Shown: in pieces, positions 24,024-31,024 of the stretch
Layout: each line of letters opens with the position of its first letter
Position numbering within the stretch: position 1 is the stretch's first letter
NCBI GenBank assembly: GCA_021845725.1
Contig: JAJZVL010000029.1
Span: 1 to 33,058, forward strand
Reading direction: 5' to 3'
Length of the DNA: 33,058 nt
Origin: Actinomycetes bacterium
Lineage (GTDB): Bacteria > Actinomycetota > Acidimicrobiia > Acidimicrobiales > RAAP-2
Notes under the pieces: generated by a model
The model's input: only the letters and a program-made list of their open reading frames with translations
Told to the model about the DNA's origin: nothing
The model's database searches: none
Position numbers and translations under genes: made by a program

Positions 24024-24043
24024 CGCAAGCGTCCGTGCTTGCG
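24024..24043 (-). other. Hairpin in the flbD 5' leader
   Basis: A perfect 7-bp inverted repeat CGCAAGC/GCTTGCG with a 6-nt loop lies between the predicted flbD transcription start (about 24049) and its ribosome site. It could stabilise the 5' end of the motility message or bind a regulator. No function is shown by the sequence. Confidence 0.35.
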
Positions 24044-24055
24044 GGTCCACGGGGT

Positions 24056-24083
24056 ACATCGGCTCTCCGCCGAGCGACCTTGA
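24056..24083 (-). promoter_or_regulatory. Putative sigma-28 promoter of flbD-motA-motB-fliL
   Basis: On the minus strand, TCAA is followed by 17 nt and CCGATGT (octamer GCCGATGT). The -35 equals that of fliC and the spacing equals that of all other sigma-28 candidates here. The -10 is one or two bases off consensus. The predicted leader is about 45 nt. Confidence 0.55.
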
Positions 24084-24138
24084 ATGTCGGTCGCAGCCGA
24101 CGGCGGTCGATCCGCCGAAGGGTGTCGCGACGTCCGCC

Positions 24139-24927
24139 TCAGCCGAAAGTGGCAGGGACCATCGTGCAGAGGCGCTTCAACGCGACCATGCGGATCTGGC
24201 ATACGCGGCTCTCGGTGATCCCGCCCAGGTACTGCCCGATCTGTGCCAGCGTCATCTCCGCTCCGAAGCTGAGCGCGACCACCGTGCGCTCTCGTTCCGG
24301 CAGGGCATCGATCGCCTCACGGACCTGCTGGCGTCGTTCTCGCCCGACGTAGGCCTCGAACGGCTCGTCTTCGCCTCGACCTCGTGCGACCTCGTCGAGA
24401 TCGTATGTCTCGAGGTGTGAGATGTCCGCGTCGGCGATCGCCTTCTTCACCGACCTGTACGTGTCGACGGGGAGGTCGAGCGCCTCGGCCTCCTCCGCCT
24501 CGCTAGGGGCTCGCCCGCGAGCATTCCATAGGTGGTTGCGCACCTCGTGGATCTCTCGAGCCTTGCGCCGGACACTCCGCGACGCCCAGTCCTCGGAGCG
24601 CACCCCGTCCATGATGGCGCCCTTGATGAGGTGCGTCGCGAAGGTCGCGAAGCGTACGCCGCGCTCGACGTCGAAACGATCCACGGCCTTGATCAGACCT
24701 TCGGCTCCGTAGCTCTGGAGGTCACCGAGCGGCGGCGCCTGGTACGAGAGCCGCATCCTGATCTGCTTGGCCTCGTACTTGACGAGCGGCCAGTACCGGG
24801 AGATGAGCTCCTGTCGGGCGTGCCAGTCCCCCCGGTGCTTGTAGGCGTCCCAGAGCCGTGCGAGCTCGTCGTCATCTGGTCGCGGCTCGGCAGCATGCCG
24901 CGCCTGGTCCGTGTGCGCCATCGCCAT
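24139..24927 (-). CDS. fliA: Flagellar RNA polymerase sigma factor FliA (sigma-28)
   Basis: This sigma factor directs RNA polymerase to late flagellar promoters. Of three stacked ATG codons (24933, 24927, 24921), 24927 is best placed relative to GGAGGGG, giving 262 residues. Region 2 is intact (ISRYWPLVKYEAKQIRMRLS; DLQSYGAEGLIKAVDRFDVE; RGVRFATFATHLIKGAIMDG), and so is region 4 (ALPERERTVVALSFGAEMTL, AQIGQYLGGITESRVCQIRM). The family includes Streptomyces WhiG, but the setting among flagellar genes and the GCCGATAA promoters nearby favour FliA. No flgM is visible in the window. Confidence 0.96.
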   Translation of the reverse strand: MAMAHTDQARHAAEPRPDDDELARLWDAYKHRGDWHARQELISRYWPLVKYEAKQIRMRLSYQAPPLGDLQSYGAEGLIKAVDRFDVERGVRFATFATHLIKGAIMDGVRSEDWASRSVRRKAREIHEVRNHLWNARGRAPSEAEEAEALDLPVDTYRSVKKAIADADISHLETYDLDEVARGRGEDEPFEAYVGRERRQQVREAIDALPERERTVVALSFGAEMTLAQIGQYLGGITESRVCQIRMVALKRLCTMVPATFG

Positions 24928-24987
24928 CCCCATCCCCTCCGGCTCTTTCCTGCGGTCCTACCGGTCTCCATCCCCCGATGGATATTC

Positions 24988-27888
24988 TTATCTTACTCCC
25001 ATACGGGGTGTATCACCATTGGGCGCAGGAGCCCGGAGGCAACCAGCGGTCTGGTCGGCACGGAGCCAAGTGGCCAGTGCGCCCGCGGGCCGCGCCGGAG
25101 AGAAGAGGTAGCCCTGGCCGAGCTCGCACCCGAGCTCGACCAGGTGCTCGCGCTGGGCCGCGGTGGTGATGCCTTCGGCGATGACGACCATGTCGAGGCG
25201 GCGTCCAAGGGTCATGATGGTCTCGAGCATCATGTCCGTGGACGCCCTGGGGTGCTCTGGGCTGACGAAGGAGCGGTCGATCTTGAGGATCGACGGGCGA
25301 AACTGCGCCAGGCGCGACAGGGACGAGTGGCCGGTGCCGAAGTCGTCCATCGCAACGCGGACTCCTCGAGCTCGGAGGTCTTCGAGAACGATCGGTGCCA
25401 CCTCTGCGTTGCGAAGAAGCGTGCTCTCGGTGACCTCGATCACGAGCCGAGCCGGTGGCAGCCCGCTTCCGGCCAAGAGCTCGGCGACCTCGGCGGTGAA
25501 GCCCGGGGCGAAGAGCTGGCGTGGAGAGACGTTGACCGCGACGCAGAGCGGACTGCCCTCCGGGCCGATCGATGGCCAGCCGGACGCCTCCTTGGTCGCT
25601 GCTTCCAGCGCGAACCTGCCGAGCTCCAGGATGTGCCCGTTGCGCTCGGCAAGGGCGATGAAGGTGCTGGGCGGGACGGCACCCCTCCACCTGCGCTCCC
25701 AGCGCATCAGCGCCTCGAAGCCTGCGGTCCTCCCGGACCGGAGCTCGACGATGGGCTGGTAGTGCATCGAGATCTCGCCGCGCTCGAGCGCGCGGCCAAG
25801 AGCCTGGTCGAGCTCGAAGTGGTTGGCGACCTCCTCTCGCATCGTGCCCGTGAAGAGGACGGCACGTCCCTTGCGATGGCGCTTGGCCTCGTACAGCGCG
25901 ATGTCGGCGTTGCGCAGTACAGCTTCGGCGCTCTCCGAAGAGGTACCGGCTCGCACCAACGCCGGGTCGAGGACGGCAACGCCGACGCTGGCGCGCTGCT
26001 CGAGCACGTGCCCCGCGACCCGGAAGGGATCGTCGAAGGCAGCGAGGAGCCGGGCCGCGAGCCGCTCTCCAGCCGCCGGCGAGTCGAGACCTGACGCGAG
26101 GCAGAGGAACTCGTCCCCACCGAACCGCGACAGGGTGTCGGTCGAGCGGACCGCCCCCTGAAGACGGCCTGCCACAGCGATCAACAGCTCGTCGCCGGCT
26201 CGGTGCCCGAGGGTGTCGTTGACACGTTTGAAGTTGTCCAGGTCGAGGAGCAGGACAGCAAGGAGGGATCCCTCGCACGGTGCTCCGAGGAGACCCGCAA
26301 GCTCCTCTTCGAAGAGGCGGCGGTTCGCGAGGCCGGTCAGCGGGTCGTGGCGAGCCTGGTGGTTGAGCTCGGACGTCAGCCGGTGCTGGTTCGTCACATC
26401 GTGGATCGAGCAGACGAAGTATGCGATCGCCCCGCTCTCCTCCCTCGCGACGGACTTCTGGACGGTGACCCAGACCAGATGCCCGTCCTTGTGCCGGTAG
26501 CGCTTGGTGTAGATCGCCTGGGGGAGATCGCCAGCGAGCAGCCGGGCATGTGCCTCCTCGCCCTTGCGACGGTCTTCGGGGATCGTGAACGCGGCGGCGG
26601 TTCCACCCACGAGCTCTTCCTCGCCGTAGCCGATGAGCTCGCAGAACGCACGGTTCGCCCCGAGGATGCGATCGTCGAGATCCGCGAGGACGATGCCCGA
26701 CATCGTGCTCTCGTAGATGACCCGGAAGCGTTGCTCACTCGCGGCAAGGGCCTGCTCGGCCGCGCGCCGGGGACGGTCGTCGCGTACGTCGACGAACAGC
26801 CATGGAGACCCGTCGAGCTGGATCGGACGGAGCAGCACTTCCACAGGGATCTCCTCGCCGTCGCCGCGAAGGAGGGCCCCGTTCCAAGACGCCTGTTCCC
26901 GGGACTCCGTCGACGTGACTGCGGCCCCGGTCGTTGCCACGCCCGGGAGCAGCGGCCAAAGGCTCTTCCCTACGAGATCGCTGCGGGTGCGGTCGGCCAG
27001 CATCTCGAGCTGGCCGTTGACGAATCGAATCACCCCCGCCTGGTCGGCGAGAGCAATCCCGTCGGGGATCATGCCGACGAGGCGGCGCCACGACAGCGGA
27101 TGGCCGTCCACGTATGCCGCGATGCGCGAGCGCTCCTCTGCCAGCCTGCGTTCCATCTCACGGCGGCTGCGCTCGTAGCGGTCCCCGAGGTGCACTGCAC
27201 AGACGTTGACCATGACCAGCGTGGCGAGCCCGGCCCAACGAGCGAGCGGGGCGTGGGTGACGAAGAGCTCGTTCGGCATGGCTGCTGCCGTGGCCTCGAG
27301 GGAGGTCGCGAGCGCGCCGACCAGTCCGAACGCGGTTCCGGCATAGATCACCGGCAAGAAGATCAGGAGGTACCAGACGAAGCCGGGAACGGGAATGAGC
27401 CTGGCGTTCTGCGCGAGGTCGGCAAGCGCCTGAACGCCGATCACGCCGAGCACGAGACTCTGCGAGTACCAGAAGCGACGGTCGCGAAGCGGGGGATGCG
27501 CGAGATTGGTGAGGAGCGCGCGCAGCGTCGCCGACGTGGCCTCGCCCTGCGGCGCGCAGGGAGCGCCGGGCCTCGCCTCCTCATCGACGTGGAGGGGCGT
27601 GGCCTCGTCGAGATGGACGGGAGTGCCTTCGTCGAGTTGGACGGGAGTGCCTTCGTCGAGTTGGACGGGAGTGCCTTCGTCGAGGTGCCCGATCACGAAC
27701 GGCGTGTCGGAGACGAGCGCGAGCACCGCTTCGGCCTCGCTCTCGAAGCTGTGCGCTCCAGCCACTTCGGTCACTTGCTCCCCCGTAGGCGCGGCGGCGA
27801 GGCGCAAGGCGGCCGCATCTTGGCTCGTTCCCTCTCTTCGGCACTCTCGCGGATCGACTTGAGCGCTGCTCCCTGGGCGGACGGCCAT
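24988..27888 (-). CDS. Membrane PAS-PAS-GGDEF-EAL protein (c-di-GMP turnover)
   Basis: The 966-residue protein makes and/or degrades c-di-GMP. Order: a disordered N-terminus with octapeptide repeats (about 69-101), a hydrophobic membrane region (about 130-235), a first PAS (about 268-380), a second PAS (about 385-505), GGDEF (about 515-690: HDPLTGLANRRLFEEEL, SRFGGDEFLCLA) and EAL (about 705-950). The active-site motif GGDEF is intact. The EAL domain keeps FEALMRW, NVSPRQL, EVTESTLL, DDFGTG, LKIDRSFV and AEGITT, so both activities are possible. It lies 60 nt upstream of fliA on the same strand, which links c-di-GMP to motility. No good ribosome site precedes ATG 27888, so the true start could be further in. 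Confidence 0.92.
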   Translation of the reverse strand: MAVRPGSSAQVDPRECRREGTSQDAAALRLAAAPTGEQVTEVAGAHSFESEAEAVLALVSDTPFVIGHLDEGTPVQLDEGTPVQLDEGTPVHLDEATPLHVDEEARPGAPCAPQGEATSATLRALLTNLAHPPLRDRRFWYSQSLVLGVIGVQALADLAQNARLIPVPGFVWYLLIFLPVIYAGTAFGLVGALATSLEATAAAMPNELFVTHAPLARWAGLATLVMVNVCAVHLGDRYERSRREMERRLAEERSRIAAYVDGHPLSWRRLVGMIPDGIALADQAGVIRFVNGQLEMLADRTRSDLVGKSLWPLLPGVATTGAAVTSTESREQASWNGALLRGDGEEIPVEVLLRPIQLDGSPWLFVDVRDDRPRRAAEQALAASEQRFRVIYESTMSGIVLADLDDRILGANRAFCELIGYGEEELVGGTAAAFTIPEDRRKGEEAHARLLAGDLPQAIYTKRYRHKDGHLVWVTVQKSVAREESGAIAYFVCSIHDVTNQHRLTSELNHQARHDPLTGLANRRLFEEELAGLLGAPCEGSLLAVLLLDLDNFKRVNDTLGHRAGDELLIAVAGRLQGAVRSTDTLSRFGGDEFLCLASGLDSPAAGERLAARLLAAFDDPFRVAGHVLEQRASVGVAVLDPALVRAGTSSESAEAVLRNADIALYEAKRHRKGRAVLFTGTMREEVANHFELDQALGRALERGEISMHYQPIVELRSGRTAGFEALMRWERRWRGAVPPSTFIALAERNGHILELGRFALEAATKEASGWPSIGPEGSPLCVAVNVSPRQLFAPGFTAEVAELLAGSGLPPARLVIEVTESTLLRNAEVAPIVLEDLRARGVRVAMDDFGTGHSSLSRLAQFRPSILKIDRSFVSPEHPRASTDMMLETIMTLGRRLDMVVIAEGITTAAQREHLVELGCELGQGYLFSPARPAGALATWLRADQTAGCLRAPAPNGDTPRMGVR
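27586..27681. repeat. 24-bp in-frame tandem repeat (four units) in the GGDEF-EAL gene
   Basis: Four tandem 24-bp units, the last three nearly identical (GACGGGAGTGCCTTCGTC core). They encode octapeptides of the form LDEGTPVQ in the acidic N-terminal region. The oldest unit (27586-27609) is diverged. Unit number could vary by slippage without shifting the frame. Confidence 0.88.
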
Positions 27889-27936
27889 GAAGCCGACGCC
27901 GAGGGGCCCACCGTCCCAGGGTCAGAGCTGACCTCT

Positions 27937-28224
27937 TCAGTCGTCCATCGCCTGTCCTGAGGACCCCAGGTTCGACCTGCGCATCGCCGAGACGCCCGGC
28001 GAGATGAATGCCATCGTCCGGAGAGAAGTCCTCGAAGATGTCCGGGGGGCCCCGCTCCCACGAGATGCCGAGCCGGCCGAGCGGCCCCACGATATCCGGC
28101 CGGTCGAGCCGGCTTCTGGCACGGAGCTGCCGTACGCGAGCTCGCCCAGCTCGTTCTCGAGCGGAAGATGAGCGCTTACCGCGCGGGAGACCCCTGCACC
28201 GAGGATCGCAACCGCGCTCTGCAT
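27937..28224 (-). pseudogene. Frameshifted SIR2-like gene start
   Basis: An ATG with a good ribosome site (GGAGA) opens MQSAVAILGAGVSRAVSAHL, followed by PLENELGELAYG. This is the beginning of SIR2-like NAD-binding proteins with the GAGxS motif. After codon 32 the frame loses sense, while the next frame resumes with QLRARSRLDRPDIVG, as expected after a single-base frameshift. The readable part then fades within about 100 codons. No downstream SIR2 core is found before the neighbouring gene. SIR2-like proteins are frequent anti-phage NADases, but this one is dead. Identification rests on about 30 residues. Confidence 0.38.
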
Positions 28225-28357
28225 CGCGTCTCCTCACCGCGTCGGAGATCGCAGGATGGCGGCCGCCATACCTCTCGCCGACGAGCGACCGAGACATCCG
28301 ACCAGCCCCGACGGGGGGCTCGGCACGGACAGCACCTTCAAGCGCCTGGGCAGAGGA

Positions 28358-28996
28358 TCAGAGGACGCTCACGCTCTCCGCGTCGCTGTTTCGACCGGTG
28401 AGGGTCAGGAGTAGCGAGGCGGCGTTCGGGCGACGACCAGCGAGAGCGCCGGCAAGCTCGCAGCACGCGGCGATCGCTGGTGCGAGTGCTGCTGGCGGCA
28501 CCATGTCGAGGGATCGGGCGAGATCCAGGCTGTGGACGGTCAGCTCGAAGGTCCGGGTCGGCAGGTACGTGGCGAGCGTCATCGTCCCAGCAGGCGTGGC
28601 AAGGAGACTCTCATCAGGGCTGGCATCGACGAGGCCGAGCACCCGCTGGGCCAAGTCGCGCACCGCATTGGCAGGGTCGTCGCCCAGCTCAGCACCCGCC
28701 TGGCGGCCACGTTCGGCAATCGCCGCGTCCTGCCGCATGCGTTCCTCGGCGTCGGTACCGTCGCCGAGGACGGACAGGAAGTACTCGACGGGTCCGGTGA
28801 GGACGGGGCTGCCGGCGGGCTGGGCGAGGTAGGTCTCGACGGTGAAAAGCGCGCGGGTGGTGTGGCCGACCAGGGCACGCATGTCCCAGACGCCGAGACC
28901 GGGAAGCGCCCACTGGTCGGGTCGAACCCGACTGACCAGGTCGACGAACGCCCCAGCTGCAGCCCCGAAGCAGCGACGGCTCTCGTTGGTGCTCAC
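28358..28996 (-). CDS. Maleylpyruvate isomerase N-terminal (MDMPI/DinB-fold) protein
   Basis: The 212-residue product belongs to the mycothiol-dependent maleylpyruvate isomerase N-domain family of the DinB superfamily, a four-helix metal-binding fold common in actinobacteria. Putative metal ligands are visible: His45 in LVGHTTRAL and the E-x3-H-x2-D set in FELTVHSLDLA (E151, H155, D158). The product has an N-terminal AGAFVDLVSRVRPDQWALPG and a C-terminal helical part, and the full domain appears intact. The substrate is unknown and may be a thiol adduct. It starts with GTG, with no clear ribosome site, inside a 9-bp palindrome. It lies alone between gene remnants and is not part of the flagellar locus. 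Confidence 0.78.
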   Translation of the reverse strand: MSTNESRRCFGAAAGAFVDLVSRVRPDQWALPGLGVWDMRALVGHTTRALFTVETYLAQPAGSPVLTGPVEYFLSVLGDGTDAEERMRQDAAIAERGRQAGAELGDDPANAVRDLAQRVLGLVDASPDESLLATPAGTMTLATYLPTRTFELTVHSLDLARSLDMVPPAALAPAIAACCELAGALAGRRPNAASLLLTLTGRNSDAESVSVL

Positions 28997-29022
28997 ATCA
29001 TGAATGCTAGTAGTGATGTGAG
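28992..29022. promoter_or_regulatory. Palindromic operator over the MDMPI gene start
   Basis: CTCACATCA, 13 nt, TGATGTGAG: a perfect 9-bp inverted repeat that includes the GTG start. A TAGCAT -10-like box (29009-29004, minus) lies in the spacer, so the transcript may be leaderless and the palindrome a repressor site. Confidence 0.4.
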
Positions 29023-29189
29023 AAGCTCTTCACGCATGGACGCCTCTGAGGGCAGCCAAGGCGACGACCTTCCGGGCTGGGAGCTCCATGTCCGCGTCTC
29101 CTCGGGGCGGGTGTGCTTGGCGTCCTGCGCGACCAGCGCACCAGCGCCGAGCGGCCCTTCCCTTGGCTGAAGGACCCCGCGACGACCGG

Positions 29190-29373
29190 GATCACCCGAG
29201 GGTGGTGCCGCGCGCCCGGCTCCATCACGAGATGCCGGACCTCCCTCGGCGGCTCGCCCATAGGCGGCGACGGTCCCGGGCCGGTCCGGATGACGGAGCT
29301 GACGCCGAGAGCCGACCTGCCCGTCGAGGCACCAGCCGTCAGGTCCCAGGGTGCGGATGACGTCGCGTACCAT
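29190..29373 (-). pseudogene. Frameshifted HicA-like toxin remnant
   Basis: The frame reads MVRDVIRTLGPDGWCLDGQV, GSRRQLRHPDRPGTVAAYG, matching the HicA mRNA-interferase pattern (KxxEVIRxLxxxGWxxxRxxGSHxxxxHP...GTVxVxxH). The catalytic His of GSHR is replaced by Arg. At codon 41 the reading shifts by one base to GEPPREVRHLV, equivalent to the end of HicA. Both changes argue for an inactive gene. No HicB antitoxin could be recognised on either side. The exact end is approximate. Confidence 0.42.
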
Positions 29374-29777
29374 CACGCGCTGCAAGCACGAGGGCGATGT
29401 GACGATCTCCCTCGCGCGGTCGCCCTCATGGCGTGACCGCTGTCCCCACAGTTCGCGCCATGGATGTGACCGCCGGCGAAAGTCCGTGGCAGTCGGATCG
29501 GCGCCCCCGGCAGGAGCCGGGCCAGTCCTCCGACGGGTCGTGCGGGTAAGAGGGCGGCTGCTCCTGACCCAACGGTGCCCTCGAGCCTCCAAGCCGGGCG
29601 AGACATTACATCTGCCAGGCGGCAGTGCCACCTTCATCCAGACCGCGAGTCGTATGGCCACGCCCTCTGTGGTCAGGTAGGCCTCGGCCACAAGTGGTCG
29701 TAGCAGTGGTGCGACCCCAACAGCGATCCCGCACGTCGCCCCTGGTCAAGCGCTCGATTGAATGATGGGACGCAATA
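29374..29777. other. Gene-free stretch between the HicA remnant and the AbiEi-like operon
   Basis: About 400 nt with no convincing coding frame on either strand. The short open frames present have no ribosome sites and no recognisable motifs. It looks like eroded former coding sequence. No tRNA, terminator or insertion-sequence end is visible. Confidence 0.5.
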
Positions 29778-29898
29778 CTTGCCTCCCTTGCCGGGTTGCC
29801 TATGACCAGCAACATGGCACTTTCAAGCAAGGCATGCTGAAATGTCAGCAAGCCTTGCTTGAGATGGTACAATTGCCGGTGACAGGCAAGGAGGCAAG
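29778..29898. promoter_or_regulatory. Nested inverted repeats in the promoter of the AbiEi-like operon
   Basis: An outer pair CTTGCCTCCCTTGCC (29778-29792) and GGCAAGGAGGCAAG (29885-29898) is complementary with a single-base gap. Its right arm contains the ribosome site. An inner near-perfect palindrome has arms CAAGCAAGGCATGCTGA (29824-29840) and 29845-29861, matching at 16 of 17 positions with a 4-nt loop. AbiEi-type antitoxins repress their own promoters by binding inverted repeats, so these are probable operators. The local base composition is less GC-rich than the surroundings. Confidence 0.6.
29845..29873 (+). promoter_or_regulatory. Putative promoter of the AbiEi-like operon
   Basis: A -10 box TACAAT (29868-29873) lies 17 nt after TCAGCA (29845-29850), a weak -35 placed in the right arm of the inner palindrome. 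The predicted start is near 29880, giving a leader of about 19 nt that holds AAGGAGG. Confidence 0.42.
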
Positions 29899-31020
29899 GT
29901 GCCAGCAACCCAGAAGGGCGAACGAGAGATCCTCGACGCCGCCGTCAAAATCCTCAGCCGGCGCCTGCCCCCGAACTGGGTCGCTGAACAGGCTGCCCAG
30001 GGGGATTCCGACATCGCCGACCTGGTCATCAAGACGCCCAGTAATCAGGGCCAGGCACTGTTCCTAGTCGAGGTCAAGACGGACGTCTCCCCCCGAGACG
30101 TCGAGGCGCTCATGAACGGCCCTTGGCGGAAGTCGTGGCGGCGACGGATGGGAAACCAACCGATCCTCCTCGTCGCCCCCTACATCGGCCCGAGAGTCCG
30201 CGAGCTCCTCATCGAGGAGAGCATTAGCTACCTCGACCTCACCGGCAACGCTCGAATCAGCAGCGACCATCCCGGAGTCTTCATCGAGGTCCGGGGCGCG
30301 ACGCACGACCCGCGCTCCACCAAGCCGCGGGCAGCCATTCGGGGAGCGAAGGCGGGGGCGGTCGTGCGCGTCCTCGTCGATGCGGCACCGCCGTACACGG
30401 GTGCCGAGATCGCAAGGATCGCCAACGTCAACGAGGGATACCTCTCCCGAATCCTCGACACCCTGGCTGACGAGGGTCTCATCGACCGCGAACGGTCAGG
30501 ACCGGTGACTCGAGTCGACTGGCCGGCGCTGCTGCGACGGCGATCCCAGGCGCTCGACCTGTTCCGCCCCGCCGGTACCTACCGCTACGTCGCACGCCAG
30601 GGCGCCTCCGCACTGCTCGACCGACTGCGCAGCAGGACTCCGTCGGGCACAAGACTGCCTACGGTCACGGGTTCCTTCGCCGCCGCCAGGCTCGCGCCGA
30701 TCGCCGCGCCGACGCTCCTCGTCCTCTACACGCCGAATCCGCTGGATCTTGGATCGGAACTCGAGCTGCTGCCGGCCGAAGTCGGAGCCGACACGGTCCT
30801 CATCCGGCCAGACAATGAGGTCGCTTTCGCGAGGTCGGAGCGAGACGGCGGGGTCGCCTGGGCAGCTCCGAGCCAGGTCGCCATCGACTGCTTGACTGGG
30901 ACCGGCCGGATGCCCTCTGAGGGAGACGCGCTCATCGCCTGGATGCAAGACCACGAGGATCGCTGGCGCTACCCGACGATCCAGGGACTACCCGCCAACG
31001 CGTCTCTCACGGAGGCCTGA
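29899..31020 (+). CDS. Winged-helix AbiEi-type protein with PD-(D/E)XK-like N-terminal domain
   Basis: The 373-residue product starts with GTG after AAGGAGG. Residues ~5-135 show a restriction-endonuclease-like pattern: D41 in DSDIADLVI, then FLVEVK (E58-x-K60), then QPILLVAPYIGPRVRELLIE and SYLDLTGNARI. Residues ~150-205 are a winged helix-turn-helix (YTGAEIARIANVNEGYLSRI, LDTLADEGLIDRE). The remaining 170 residues have mixed alpha-beta pattern resembling the C-terminal part of AbiEi antitoxins. It is followed 4 nt later by an AbiEii-type nucleotidyltransferase gene, so the pair resembles a type IV toxin-antitoxin or abortive-infection system, with this protein as antitoxin and autorepressor. 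Whether the nuclease-like domain is catalytic is unknown. Confidence 0.75.
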   Translation: MPATQKGEREILDAAVKILSRRLPPNWVAEQAAQGDSDIADLVIKTPSNQGQALFLVEVKTDVSPRDVEALMNGPWRKSWRRRMGNQPILLVAPYIGPRVRELLIEESISYLDLTGNARISSDHPGVFIEVRGATHDPRSTKPRAAIRGAKAGAVVRVLVDAAPPYTGAEIARIANVNEGYLSRILDTLADEGLIDRERSGPVTRVDWPALLRRRSQALDLFRPAGTYRYVARQGASALLDRLRSRTPSGTRLPTVTGSFAAARLAPIAAPTLLVLYTPNPLDLGSELELLPAEVGADTVLIRPDNEVAFARSERDGGVAWAAPSQVAIDCLTGTGRMPSEGDALIAWMQDHEDRWRYPTIQGLPANASLTEA

Positions 31021-31024
31021 GCTC

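Noticed and set aside
27586..27681. Short regular repeats considered as a CRISPR array
   Set aside because: The 24-bp units are directly adjacent with no spacers and lie in frame inside a coding gene.
24532..27960. Long plus-strand frames opposite fliA and the GGDEF-EAL gene
   Set aside because: These are antisense shadows. The minus strand has all catalytic motifs.
29351..29680. A plus-strand frame ending with RGRLLLTQRC...LHLPGG, reminiscent of a Nudix start
   Set aside because: None of the Nudix-box Glu residues follow, there is no ribosome site, and the match is too short.
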